This document shows positions 27,418 to 35,078 of a stretch of DNA of 53,177 nucleotides, one piece after another (position 1 is the first letter of the stretch; each line of letters starts with the position of its first letter). A program made the translations under genes and the position numbers. The DNA comes from Rhodoferax sp. (GTDB lineage: Bacteria > Pseudomonadota > Gammaproteobacteria > Burkholderiales > Burkholderiaceae_C), in NCBI GenBank assembly GCA_025358555.1, contig JANYJD010000243.1:1-53177 (forward strand), in the 5' to 3' direction. The notes beneath the pieces are model-generated. The model was not told where the DNA came from and ran no database searches. It saw nothing but the letters and a program-made list of their open reading frames with translations.

Positions 27418-27672
27418 ATGGCCGACCTGAAAAAGCAATTCGAAGCCGCCGCCGCAAGTTCCAAAAATCTGACCGAGCGGCCCGACAACAGCACCATGCT
27501 CAAGCTTTATGCGCTGTACAAACAGGGCAGCATTGGCGATAACACGGACAAAAAGCCCGGCTTTGCCGACATGGTGGGTCGCGCCAAGTGGGACGCCTGG
27601 AACGGCATGAAGGCCACCGCCAATGCGGATGCCATGCAGCAGTACATTGACCTGATCAAGACGCTAAGCTGA
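27418..27672 (+). CDS. Acyl-CoA-binding protein (ACBP)
   Basis: 84-residue four-helix protein that carries long-chain acyl-CoA in the cytosol. LKLYALYKQGSIGDNTDKKP and GRAKWDAWNGMKATANADAM contain the conserved Tyr, Lys and Trp positions of the ACBP ligand site. It is rare in bacteria compared with eukaryotes. Divergent from WS/DGAT and convergent, with only 8 bases between, with the PHA-granule gene. A role in feeding acyl-CoA to WS/DGAT and the reductase fits the context. Confidence 0.92.
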   Translation: MADLKKQFEAAAASSKNLTERPDNSTMLKLYALYKQGSIGDNTDKKPGFADMVGRAKWDAWNGMKATANADAMQQYIDLIKTLS

Positions 27673-27680
27673 CTTCCCGC

Positions 27681-28022
27681 CTATTTTTTCTTGGCCACGG
27701 CCTTTTTTGCCGCTGGTTTTTTGGGCGCTGCCTCACCCGCCAGCAGGGCGTCCAGGTTCCTCACAATTTCGCCCTCAATCCGGTCTTTGAACGCCCCCAG
27801 CAAAAAGCCCAGCTTGGCGTCCAGTTCGAACTTGTCGCCTGTCACCTGAAGGCTGCCGGTGACGCCTGAGCGCGTGAACGTCACCTCATCTTGCGTGCTG
27901 CCTTCGTCGTAAGTGCAGGCCATGCCAAACTCTTTCTCAACCTGCTCTGCCCACCGCAAAGCAATTTTGCGTGCCGTAGGCAAGCCCAGCGCGTGTTTGC
28001 GCAGAATATGAACGTTAGCCAA
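27681..28022 (-). CDS. Polyhydroxyalkanoic acid system (PHA granule region) protein
   Basis: 113 residues starting MANVHILRKHALGLPTARKI. The fold with KALRWAEQVEKEFG-like start, VTFTRSGVTGSLQVTGDKFE and LGFLLGAFKDRIEGEIVRNL matches the PHA_gran_rgn family found near PHA granule genes. The tail is Lys/Ala-rich (AAPKKPAAKKAVAKKK), like phasin tails. Its function is not established in the family. Its presence here links the wax ester genes to PHA granules. Confidence 0.85.
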   Translation of the reverse strand: MANVHILRKHALGLPTARKIALRWAEQVEKEFGMACTYDEGSTQDEVTFTRSGVTGSLQVTGDKFELDAKLGFLLGAFKDRIEGEIVRNLDALLAGEAAPKKPAAKKAVAKKK

Positions 28023-28102
28023 AATCTACCTCCGGTTAATTGCGTTTGCGTTATTGGATTCAACCCATTGGTTTTGTCCCGCCAGATTATGCGGGCAGGG
28101 CT

Positions 28103-29296
28103 TCACAGGCGGGACTTCAGCGCTTGCCTGCGCTCCTGTTCAGGCATGTCCGCCAGCCGCCTGACCGCCGCATAAAACCGGGGCCAGGCGTCGCCAGGCT
28201 CTTTGGCCGTGCCGTTGCTGATGCGCCCAAACAGGGCCTCAAAATCAGGCACCAGTTCGTCGTAGGCGGCCTGCGCGCCAAACGAGGCATTGTTGGCATT
28301 GGCGACCCAGGCGTCGTAGCCACTGAACCGCGCCGCCACAGCACCGGAAGGCGGGCCCGAGGGTGCGCCCGGCGCTCCAGATGCCAAACCAGATGTGGAA
28401 CCAGGCGCAGTGCCTGCCGCCGCAATCCATGACGCTTTCAGCTGCGCATACTGGTCTCGAAAATCCTGCATTGCTTTGTTTTTAGTAGCTGCTTGTGCAT
28501 ATATATCAAGGGCTAGAGGGGGTTTTCCCTGGTAAATATCGGTCAAAACGCGCCGTGTGGCCAAAGTCAGCGCCCGAAACTGCGCGCGCTGACTGGCGTT
28601 GGCCTCAAACTCGGCTTTCGCTGCGGGCGAGCCTTGGCGCACCAGCCACCGCGCGCTGCCCAGCCGCTCCACCGCCGTTGCAAACGACTCGTTGAACATC
28701 GTGTCGTCGCGGGCATAAACCACCTGGTGCGCCAACTCATGAAAAACCAGCCGCGCTAACTCGGCCTCTGGGTAATGAATGAAGGTGTTGAGCAGCGGGT
28801 CACCACCGGCCCAGTTCATCCAGCCCAGCGTGGAATAGGCGGGCACACCGTAGACGCTGACCTCCAGGCCGTCCGCCTTCAGCTCTGCGGCCAGCGCGCG
28901 CGCCTGGGCTTCATCAAAATAGCCCCGGTAGCCTATGCAGCCCGTCACCGGGAAACACCAGGTTTTGAGCTTGAGCGAAAACTCGGGCGCGGCCACCACG
29001 TTCCACACCACGGCGCGGCGCTGCAGGTCAGCGTACTGGTTGTAGCTGGGGTTGTCCGGCAGGCCCAAATCGGTCACGGCAAAGCGGCGGATGCGCTGGG
29101 CCAGCGCCAGCCGCGCCTTCAGGTCAGGCGGCGTTTGCGCATCGTCAAGCCATTGCGTGACCGGCTTGGCGGCGCGCAGCATCGACAGGTGGCCGCTGGC
29201 CGATTGCAGGAGGTAGCCTGCATCGGCGCACCCACTGAGCGCGCCAAGGCCGGCCAAAGCAATCAGGCCGATAGCCAGCCAACGCACCAGGCTCAT
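28103..29296 (-). CDS. Lipoprotein zinc aminopeptidase (putative aminopeptidase family)
   Basis: 397 residues from MSLVRWLAIGLIALAGLGAL. A lipobox LSGC follows the hydrophobic signal, giving a lipid-anchored periplasmic protein. FHELAHQVVYARDDTMFNES has the HExxH-like zinc site with a downstream Glu, as in the putative aminopeptidase family (formerly DUF2265). A repeat element at 28481-28525 is read in frame and supplies the segment GKPPLALDIYAQAATKNK (about residue 260). The low-complexity Gly/Pro/Ser/Ala stretch near residue 310 is also unusual. Confidence 0.85.
   Translation of the reverse strand: MSLVRWLAIGLIALAGLGALSGCADAGYLLQSASGHLSMLRAAKPVTQWLDDAQTPPDLKARLALAQRIRRFAVTDLGLPDNPSYNQYADLQRRAVVWNVVAAPEFSLKLKTWCFPVTGCIGYRGYFDEAQARALAAELKADGLEVSVYGVPAYSTLGWMNWAGGDPLLNTFIHYPEAELARLVFHELAHQVVYARDDTMFNESFATAVERLGSARWLVRQGSPAAKAEFEANASQRAQFRALTLATRRVLTDIYQGKPPLALDIYAQAATKNKAMQDFRDQYAQLKASWIAAAGTAPGSTSGLASGAPGAPSGPPSGAVAARFSGYDAWVANANNASFGAQAAYDELVPDFEALFGRISNGTAKEPGDAWPRFYAAVRRLADMPEQERRQALKSRL
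28481..28525 (+). repeat. Interspersed repeat copy A (TAGCT...GGGCTA family)
   Basis: Consensus by eye TAGCTnnTTnTGCATAT then nnACnnGGGCTAnAG. This copy reads tagctgcttgtgcat then atatatcaagggctagag, inside the aminopeptidase gene and in frame with it. Five other copies occur in this window (B-F). It resembles a dispersed short repeat I recall from Comamonadaceae genomes. Confidence 0.75.
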
Positions 29297-29379
29297 CGAC
29301 TGGAACACCCGCCGATTACCAAGCACGGGCAAAGTCAAGCGCGCAAGCTACCCTGCAGGCGCTGGCGATTTCTTTCACG

Positions 29380-29868
29380 TCAATTTCCCAAACCCTTGGC
29401 GATGCGGTCAATGCCCACCTGCGCGCAGGCGGAGTCTTTTTCACCGCCCGGCGCGCCCGAGATGCCAATCGACCCCACCAGTTCCTTGCCGGCAAAAATC
29501 GGCAGCCCGCCTTCACCGGGCGTGATCTTGTCCAGCAGCATGAACCCGGCCAGCCCAGGCTGCGGGCGCTTGCCCAGTTCCACCGACGGGCTGCGCGTGG
29601 TGAACGCGGTGTACGCCTTGCGCAGGCTGTTCTCAATCGTGTGCGGGTTGACACCATCGTCGCTCAGCACTACGGCCGTGCGGGCATGGCGGTTCAGCAC
29701 GGTGATGGTGACTTTGTAGCCATCGGCGCGGCAGCGCTCCAGGCTGGCGGTGGCCAGTTCCATCGCAGCGGTCAGCGACAGGCCGCGCTCGGTCACAAGC
29801 GCCTGCGCGCTCGCCAGTCCGCAAGACAGGGCGGCGGCGAACGCCAAACTTTTCTTAAGGTACATCAT
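29380..29868 (-). CDS. Secreted heme-binding-like protein (GlcG/HbpS family)
   Basis: 162 residues. A clear signal peptide (MMYLKKSLAFAAALSCGLAS, cleavage about after SAQA) sends it to the periplasm. The mature part is the GlcG/DUF336 fold: GLSLTAAMELATASLERCRA, VTITVLNRHARTAVVLSDDG, SLRKAYTAFTTRSPS and GGLPIFAGKELVGSIGISGA. Family members bind heme or small ligands; the ligand here is not known. It stands alone, upstream of the aminopeptidase gene. Confidence 0.85.
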   Translation of the reverse strand: MMYLKKSLAFAAALSCGLASAQALVTERGLSLTAAMELATASLERCRADGYKVTITVLNRHARTAVVLSDDGVNPHTIENSLRKAYTAFTTRSPSVELGKRPQPGLAGFMLLDKITPGEGGLPIFAGKELVGSIGISGAPGGEKDSACAQVGIDRIAKGLGN

Positions 29869-30046
29869 GGGTCTCCAGGGTGGATTGGAACTGGCATTTT
29901 TGCATTGTTATGCAGCCCCTGCAATTGGCATTCCGGTGAAACACGGGGGTGTGCTGGTTGCGTACATCAACTGCGACTTCTACACTTCGTCTGTACCGGC
30001 ACCATATACACAATCCTTTTTCCATCTTTGCGGACCTGCCGCTTTC

Positions 30047-30290
30047 ATGCCAATGCAAATCCCCTCAAGCCACCCAGCGACTCCATTCCCGGCCTGGGAC
30101 GACGCCTTTGCCAGCACGCTGGACGAGCCCGGCCTGCTGCTGTACCGCGCCAACCTGCTGGGGTCCGACCTGCGCATCACCAATTAGGGCGGCGGCGACA
30201 CCTCGGCCAAACTGATGCAAAAAGACCCGCTCTCTCGCGCCGATGTGGCCGTGCCTCATCGTGGAAGGCCCCTGGCCGCCAATCCCCCGT
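30047..30290 (+). pseudogene. Remnant of a bifunctional aldolase/short-chain dehydrogenase (RhaD-like) gene
   Basis: An ATG at 30047 begins a frame ending with FPAWDDAFASTLDEPGLLLY then RANLLGSDLRITN and a TAG at 30185-30187. The same frame then continues as GGGDTSAKLMQKDPLSRADV before breaking up. The N-terminus of bifunctional rhamnulose-1-phosphate aldolase/alcohol dehydrogenases, as I recall it, reads through N-Y-G-G-G-N-T-S-A-K here. So the tyrosine codon became a stop (TAT/TAC to TAG) and everything after about 80 residues has been lost. The remaining gap 29869-30421 shows no intact gene. Confidence 0.7.
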
Positions 30291-30421
30291 AACTGGGCCT
30301 GCTGCATGCGCTGCTGCCCGCCTGCGCCTGCTTTGCCAGCACCGACACACTGGAAGGCACGGCCCGTGGCGCGTGGCAAAGGCAATCAGTTGAGATGGGA
30401 GGCGTTACCCTTGGAAGCCAA

Positions 30422-30784
30422 TCACGGAAAGTAGCTCCTGATGAACCGGTAGTAGCTCCGACTGCCGCCACCTGAATGAAACCCGACCGACTTCTTTATC
30501 TTCTCCAGACGCGCGACGTACTCCTTGAGAGTGAGGTCATTGACTTTGCCAATCCGCTCCAGGCCTACAACTACGAACCAGTCGACCAAGCCGCGTGTGT
30601 CTGCGGAGCTGGCAACGCTTTCGTTCTGGGCGAACCCAAAACGCTGTTTGATTGCGATCTTTCCGCTGTCGAGCGCGAGGATGCAGAGTGAATCTGTCAG
30701 CCGGGGGTTGATGTCGTATTCACGCTTGATGCCGGCTTCGATGTTCTGGCATACGTCAAGGTGCTGGTCGTCGTTGAAGTTCAT
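30422..30784 (-). CDS. Small hypothetical protein paired with the PLD-like protein
   Basis: 120 residues, not recognised. It starts MNFNDDQHLDVCQNIEAGIK and has mixed alpha/beta character (DSLCILALDSGKIAIKQRFGF) with a Lys-rich stretch and a Ser/Gly/Tyr/Arg C-terminus (GGGSRSYYRFIRSYFP). No signal peptide. It begins 26 bases after the PLD gene ends on the same strand, so the two are very likely one transcript. It could be a partner, immunity or regulatory protein; nothing in the sequence decides. Confidence 0.6.
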   Translation of the reverse strand: MNFNDDQHLDVCQNIEAGIKREYDINPRLTDSLCILALDSGKIAIKQRFGFAQNESVASSADTRGLVDWFVVVGLERIGKVNDLTLKEYVARLEKIKKSVGFHSGGGSRSYYRFIRSYFP

Positions 30785-30810
30785 GACTGCGGGTTAGGTG
30801 TTACTGGCCA

Positions 30811-32535
30811 TTACGCGAACAGTTTGCGGTCCAGGATTTTGCGCGGGTCCGAGTAGTCTTCATCCCACCACGGTTTCTGGCCGGTCTTTGGCGCCTTCTT
30901 CAACTGGATGGGCTTGCTGGAAGCGTCCGCTCTGGCTTGGACGACTCGAAAGTGGTAGTGGTCGAAAATGGCCAGGGCCTGGATCATGTAGGACACCGCG
31001 ATGCGGCGGTCCTTTATCAGCAGCAGGTTTTCGCCATTTTCATTGTCAGCAGGCTTGGAGAAGTTGTAAGAGCCCATGTAGACGCGGGCTGTGGGTTTAT
31101 CGAAATCGACCACGACAAACTTGTGGTGCATGCGCGTGCCCATGCCGTTAGCGCTCAGGGCAGTAGGTTCGCTTTTGAACGGCTCGGGGAGATTTGCACT
31201 GAGGTTGGTCGCGAACACGGGCGCAATCTTGCCATCAGGAAGATGAACGTCCAGGCCACCCGTCCTCTTGTCGGAAATGCCATAGACAAAAATGCCCTCC
31301 TTCATGGTGACTGCCTTGATGGCTTCGGTCACAGCGCCGCCAGTCTGACTCAGGAATGCCAACGAATAGAAGACTGAGGACTTTGCGCCAAGAATGTCAT
31401 CCGCAACCGATTGCAGCACGCCTTCATCTTTGGCGTGCGGTGAGAAGGTGATTTTGGCGTCTATGCCGGTGAGCTCAAGGCTTTGCCAGTGGGTGGACTC
31501 TGTCGGACCGAAGCCTGCAACAAAATCGTTCGTCCAGTAATTTTCAAAAGCCTTGATGAATGGCTGAATGGCCTTCGTGCCGCGCACAACGATGGCGTTG
31601 TTGGACTGCACAAACTGGCCGCGCCAAGTGAAGTTGGTGGAGCCGCAGACAGCGGCCTTCACGTCTTTGCCGTCGACCACAATGGTCTTGTTGTGCTGGA
31701 GGTTGCTCATGTGCTGGCGTTTGACCTGATTGACCCCCGCTGTGGCGGCGAGGCGCTCAGCTGATTGGGATTCGGCGGCGGTGTCAGGCTTGTGCTCCGG
31801 GCTGTTGTCAATGATGACCCGCAGCCGATTCTTGAGTTGTTGCAGGCGGGAGACGATCGCCGGGTCGTTAAGGTCATAGCAGACCACGCGGACCAGCGCG
31901 GTCTTGTCTGCAATGGCAGCGTCGAGCACTTCGAGAATCGCGCTACGCGCCTCGAAGCCCATCCATTTGAGGGCTTCGTCGGCCTTTGGATGGGTCGGCA
32001 CGAAGCCGAGGCCGTCGCCGGATTTATCGGGAATGAGCGTCGCCATGCCGTCGGTGGCCGTGACGTAGCGGTCAACGAAAGCCTGCGAAGAAATGAAGCC
32101 TCGGGTAAAGGTGACGTTCAGTTTTCCGGGGTAGGTTTCGCGTGCAAGGACAATGCCCGCCTCCTGGGCCTCGCCGTAGCTGAGCTCGCCCGAGGCGCTC
32201 ATGAACACTGGTGTGACCCGGTACAGGAATTGGCCTTCCATTTCAGCGTTCACGGGAAAGTGGACCCAGCGAAATTTTTGAATCGGCGAAAGGCGGCTGG
32301 AGGTGCGCACCTTGTTCACACTGCCGTCGGGGTTCGGAAAGTTGATGCGGTTCTTGACCGTCCAGAAGCGGTCACCGCCAGGTTCTTTGTATTCAAGGGC
32401 GAAACCCACAAAATCGCGTAGCGGTTTGGCCGCCTTCCAGTTCATGGCGAGGAGTGTCATGCCGTCGCCACGATGAAGCTTCAAGCTGAAGGGGGCCTTG
32501 GCGTTCTTGGCAACAATCTGGAAACCATCGGACAT
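30811..32535 (-). CDS. Phospholipase D-like protein with two HKD motifs
   Basis: 574 residues with no signal peptide. Two complete HxKx4D motifs: H281-x-K283-x4-D288 (QHNKTIVVDGKD) and H470-x-K472-x4-D477 (MHHKFVVVDFDK), each followed by G-S-x-N-F (GSTNFT, GSYNFS). A beta-rich N-terminal region (residues 1-140) precedes the catalytic part. PLD-fold proteins include lipases, nucleases and defence effectors; this intracellular form is not assignable. A good ribosome site (AAAGGAG) precedes the ATG, and a small partner gene follows. Confidence 0.85.
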   Translation of the reverse strand: MSDGFQIVAKNAKAPFSLKLHRGDGMTLLAMNWKAAKPLRDFVGFALEYKEPGGDRFWTVKNRINFPNPDGSVNKVRTSSRLSPIQKFRWVHFPVNAEMEGQFLYRVTPVFMSASGELSYGEAQEAGIVLARETYPGKLNVTFTRGFISSQAFVDRYVTATDGMATLIPDKSGDGLGFVPTHPKADEALKWMGFEARSAILEVLDAAIADKTALVRVVCYDLNDPAIVSRLQQLKNRLRVIIDNSPEHKPDTAAESQSAERLAATAGVNQVKRQHMSNLQHNKTIVVDGKDVKAAVCGSTNFTWRGQFVQSNNAIVVRGTKAIQPFIKAFENYWTNDFVAGFGPTESTHWQSLELTGIDAKITFSPHAKDEGVLQSVADDILGAKSSVFYSLAFLSQTGGAVTEAIKAVTMKEGIFVYGISDKRTGGLDVHLPDGKIAPVFATNLSANLPEPFKSEPTALSANGMGTRMHHKFVVVDFDKPTARVYMGSYNFSKPADNENGENLLLIKDRRIAVSYMIQALAIFDHYHFRVVQARADASSKPIQLKKAPKTGQKPWWDEDYSDPRKILDRKLFA

Positions 32536-32880
32536 GATTGACTCCTTTCGAAACGTTGGCGATCAATGCCCGCACGCACCATGCCTGCCGTTTGGGCTAT
32601 CCGGCCGATTGCGGTGGGTTGGCATTTTGGACTTGGCTTTTATATCCCAAACGTCGGCCTGCCGCAATGGGCGTGGTTGAGCGTGTCCGGTTGCGCGAAA
32701 TACGAAGGGACTTCCTACGCTTCTGAAATTGGCCAACTGCTTTCTACCTCAGCGCAAAGGCCGATGGATCACGGATGGATTTCACCGAAAACTATCTTTT
32801 AGATAGCTTCTCATGCAATATTTACAGGGGCTAAAGCCCATTTTTACTCCCAAAAGTCTGTTTTCAAGCCTTCAAACCCC
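32536..32880. other. Intergenic region with interleaved inverted repeats
   Basis: 345 bases between the PLD gene and RidA. Two inverted pairs cross: GTTTGGG (32590-32596) with CCCAAAC (32646-32652), and ATTGCGG (32608-32614) with CCGCAAT (32662-32668), the order of a pseudoknot. Repeat copy B lies at 32799-32846. No coding sequence is convincing. The PLD promoter should lie here. Confidence 0.5.
32799..32846 (+). repeat. Interspersed repeat copy B
   Basis: Reads atagcttctcatgcaatatt then acaggggctaaagccc, an intergenic member of the same family as copy A, ending just before the RidA gene. Confidence 0.65.
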
Positions 32881-33315
32881 TCAATCCGGCAGCACTGCCG
32901 TAACCTCAATCTCCACCTTCGCCCGCGCCTCCACCAGCGCTGCGACCTGCACGCATGTCATGGCGGGGAAGTTGCGGCCCATCACTTCGCGGTAGACGGC
33001 GCCTAGCTCCTTTAGGCGGGCGTTGTACTCGACTCGGTCGGTGATGTACCAGGTCATGCGGACCATGTGCTGCGGCCCGGCGCCTGCCTCTGCCAGCACG
33101 GCGGCGATGTTGCGCAGGGTTTGCGCGGTCTGGGCGATGAAGTCGTCGGACTCAAACTGCTGCTGGGCGTTCCAGCCGATCTGGCCGCCTACAAAAATTT
33201 GCGTGCCGCGCGCGGCGATGCCATTGGCGTAGCCTTTGGCGGGGGCCCAACCGGGCGGTTGTAAATGTTTCACGGGCGGTTGTAGCTGTTTCACGGGCGG
33301 TTGAATTGGGGTCAT
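32881..33315 (-). CDS. RidA family enamine/imine deaminase
   Basis: 144 residues. After a proline-rich N-terminal extension (MTPIQPPVKQLQPPVKHLQP), the YjgF/RidA domain reads YANGIAARGTQIFVGGQIGW, TAQTLRNIAAVLAEAGAG and FPAMTCVQVAALVEARAKVE; R/E residues near the end form the active cleft. RidA hydrolyses reactive enamines and imines. Its ATG overlaps the CoA ligase stop by 4 bases, so it belongs to the aromatic operon, where an amino-cyclohexene-type intermediate would be a sensible substrate (inference). Confidence 0.9.
   Translation of the reverse strand: MTPIQPPVKQLQPPVKHLQPPGWAPAKGYANGIAARGTQIFVGGQIGWNAQQQFESDDFIAQTAQTLRNIAAVLAEAGAGPQHMVRMTWYITDRVEYNARLKELGAVYREVMGRNFPAMTCVQVAALVEARAKVEIEVTAVLPD
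33252..33304. repeat. 21-bp tandem repeat in the 5' end of RidA
   Basis: The word cgggcggttg recurs at 33252, 33273 and 33294 (period 21). It encodes the repeated QPPVK(Q/H)L segment ahead of the RidA domain. In-frame slippage repeat. Confidence 0.85.
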
Positions 33316-35075
33316 TTGAGTTTGAAGCGTTGCAGCTTTCCGGTTTCTGTGCGTGGCAGACTGGCCACAAATTCGATTTCACGCGGGTATTTGAACGGGG
33401 CTATTGCCGCCTTCACAAAGTCTTGCAGTGCGCGGGCCATGGCCGCCTCGCCCCCACCGCCCATACCATCCACACCATCCACACCATCCACACTATCCAA
33501 GTGGCCGGGCCTCAAAACACAGAATGCCTTGACGATCGTGCCGCGCTCAGGGTCGGGCTTGCCGACCACGGCGCACTCCAGCACTGCCGGGTGCTTGAGC
33601 AGGGCGTCTTCCACCTCGGGTGCGCCGACGTTGTAGCCGGCGGTGATGATCATGTCATCGGTGCGGGCCTGGTAGAAAAAGTAGCCGTCGGCGTCTTGCA
33701 TGAAGGCATCGCCGGGGTAGTTCCAGTCGGCTTTGACGTAGCTGGCCTGGCGTGCATCGTTGAAGTATTTGCAGCCGGTGGGGCCGATGACGGCCAGCTT
33801 GCCGACGGTGCCGCGCGGCACTTCTCTGCCATCATCGTCCACCACTTTCGCGCTGTAGCCAGGCACCACTTTGCCAATGGCGCCGGGGCGCACGTCCGCA
33901 CCTGCGGACGAGATAAAGATGTGGAACATCTCGGTGGCACCAATGCCGTCCAGCATCTCAATGCCGGTGGCTTGCCGCCAGAGCGTGCGCGTGGCGTCGG
34001 GCAATGCCTCGCCCGCGCTCACGCAGATTCGCAACGCCGCTGCCGAGCCAGACGCGGCGCGTTGCGCGATGCGCTCCTTCATGAATGGCGCCATCTGCCG
34101 GTAAAACGTGGGTGCGGTGTAGCAGATGGTGGCACCCACCTCGTCCATCAGCCGGGTCATGCCTTCGGGCGTGTAGGCCAAGTCGGGGTAATACACCGAA
34201 GCGCCGGCCCACATGGGAAAGACCAGCATGCCGCCCAGCCCGAAAGTGAAGGCCAGCGGCGGCGAGCCCATGACGATGTCGTCGGGCGTGGCCTTGAGCA
34301 CATGGCGCGGCCAGGCCTCGCACGCCGCAAGCACGTCGCGGTGGGTGTGCACGGCGGCCTTGGGTTTGCCGGTGGTGCCCGAGGTGAAGGCCATCAGGGC
34401 AATGTCGGTGGCTGCCGTGGGGCACGCGGCAAAGTCAGCGCTTTTGCTGGCGCACAGCGCGCCCAAGTCCTGCGGGTCGTTGGCTGCGTTGAACATCAGG
34501 ATGCGTTGCAGACCGGCGTGGGCTGAAGCGGCAGCGACATCGGATGCAGCAGCAGCGACATCAGATGCAGCAGCACCATCGGATGAGGCCGGTTTGACCA
34601 AGGCTGCTCGCTGCGAAATCAGCAACTCGTCTTGCAGCTTGGCATCGCATATCGCCAACGCGGGCCGCGCCTTGTCGATGATCTCGCCCAGCTCTTTGGC
34701 GCGCAGCAGCGGCATAGTAGCTACCGCGATGAGACCCGCCTTGACGACGGCCAGCCACGCCAGCGCCATGCCAATGGAATTGCCGCCACGCAGCAGCACG
34801 CGGTTACCGGGGACCAGGTCGCAGTCTTGCGCCAGATAGTTGGCAATGCGGTTGACCCGCGCATGCGCCTCCTGGTAGCTGAAGGTGACGCGGGGCGAGC
34901 GCAGGAACGGGCGGTGCGAATGGCCACGCTCGTCGGCCTGTTTGAAAAGCGCCTCGACCAGGTTGATTTGCTCGGGGAACTGCAACTCGGGCAGGTCGAA
35001 GCGCAGCGTTGCCAGTTGCTCAGGCGGCGGCAAACCGTTTTGGATAAACCCATCCGTTTGCGCGGTGTAGCTCAT
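33312..35075 (-). CDS. Aromatic acyl-CoA ligase, 2-aminobenzoate-CoA ligase type
   Basis: 587 residues of the ANL superfamily. The adenylation P-loop is MAFTSGTTGKPKAAVHTHRD; later blocks are DGIGATEMFHIFISSAGADV, YPGDAFMQDADGYFFYQART (the YxxGD block is here YPGDAF) and EVEDALLKHPAVLECAVVGKP, with the C-terminal lysine in PRTETGKLQRFKLK. The whole resembles benzoate/2-aminobenzoate-CoA ligases. Two in-frame repeat expansions are visible: an Ala/Ser/Asp stretch (AAASDVAAAASDVAAASA) near residue 175 and GVDGVDGVDG near residue 530. The operon context favours 2-aminobenzoate as substrate; benzoate or salicylate cannot be excluded. Confidence 0.85.
   Translation of the reverse strand: MSYTAQTDGFIQNGLPPPEQLATLRFDLPELQFPEQINLVEALFKQADERGHSHRPFLRSPRVTFSYQEAHARVNRIANYLAQDCDLVPGNRVLLRGGNSIGMALAWLAVVKAGLIAVATMPLLRAKELGEIIDKARPALAICDAKLQDELLISQRAALVKPASSDGAAASDVAAAASDVAAASAHAGLQRILMFNAANDPQDLGALCASKSADFAACPTAATDIALMAFTSGTTGKPKAAVHTHRDVLAACEAWPRHVLKATPDDIVMGSPPLAFTFGLGGMLVFPMWAGASVYYPDLAYTPEGMTRLMDEVGATICYTAPTFYRQMAPFMKERIAQRAASGSAAALRICVSAGEALPDATRTLWRQATGIEMLDGIGATEMFHIFISSAGADVRPGAIGKVVPGYSAKVVDDDGREVPRGTVGKLAVIGPTGCKYFNDARQASYVKADWNYPGDAFMQDADGYFFYQARTDDMIITAGYNVGAPEVEDALLKHPAVLECAVVGKPDPERGTIVKAFCVLRPGHLDSVDGVDGVDGMGGGGEAAMARALQDFVKAAIAPFKYPREIEFVASLPRTETGKLQRFKLK
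33466..33497. repeat. 9-bp tandem repeat near the 3' end of the CoA ligase
   Basis: Unit accatccac repeated about three and a half times, encoding G-V-D repeats in the C-terminal region of the ligase. In frame. Confidence 0.8.
34534..34585. repeat. 21-bp tandem repeat within the CoA ligase
   Basis: Unit gcgacatcggatgcagcagc plus one base, 2.5 copies at 34534-34554, 34555-34575 and a partial third. Encodes the Ala/Ser/Asp-rich insert between two domains of the ligase. In frame. Confidence 0.8.
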
Positions 35076-35078
35076 GGT

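Noticed and set aside
33306-34526. 406-residue open frame on the plus strand opposite the CoA ligase
   Set aside because: Antisense shadow rich in His, Gly and Arg; the minus-strand ligase has all expected motifs.
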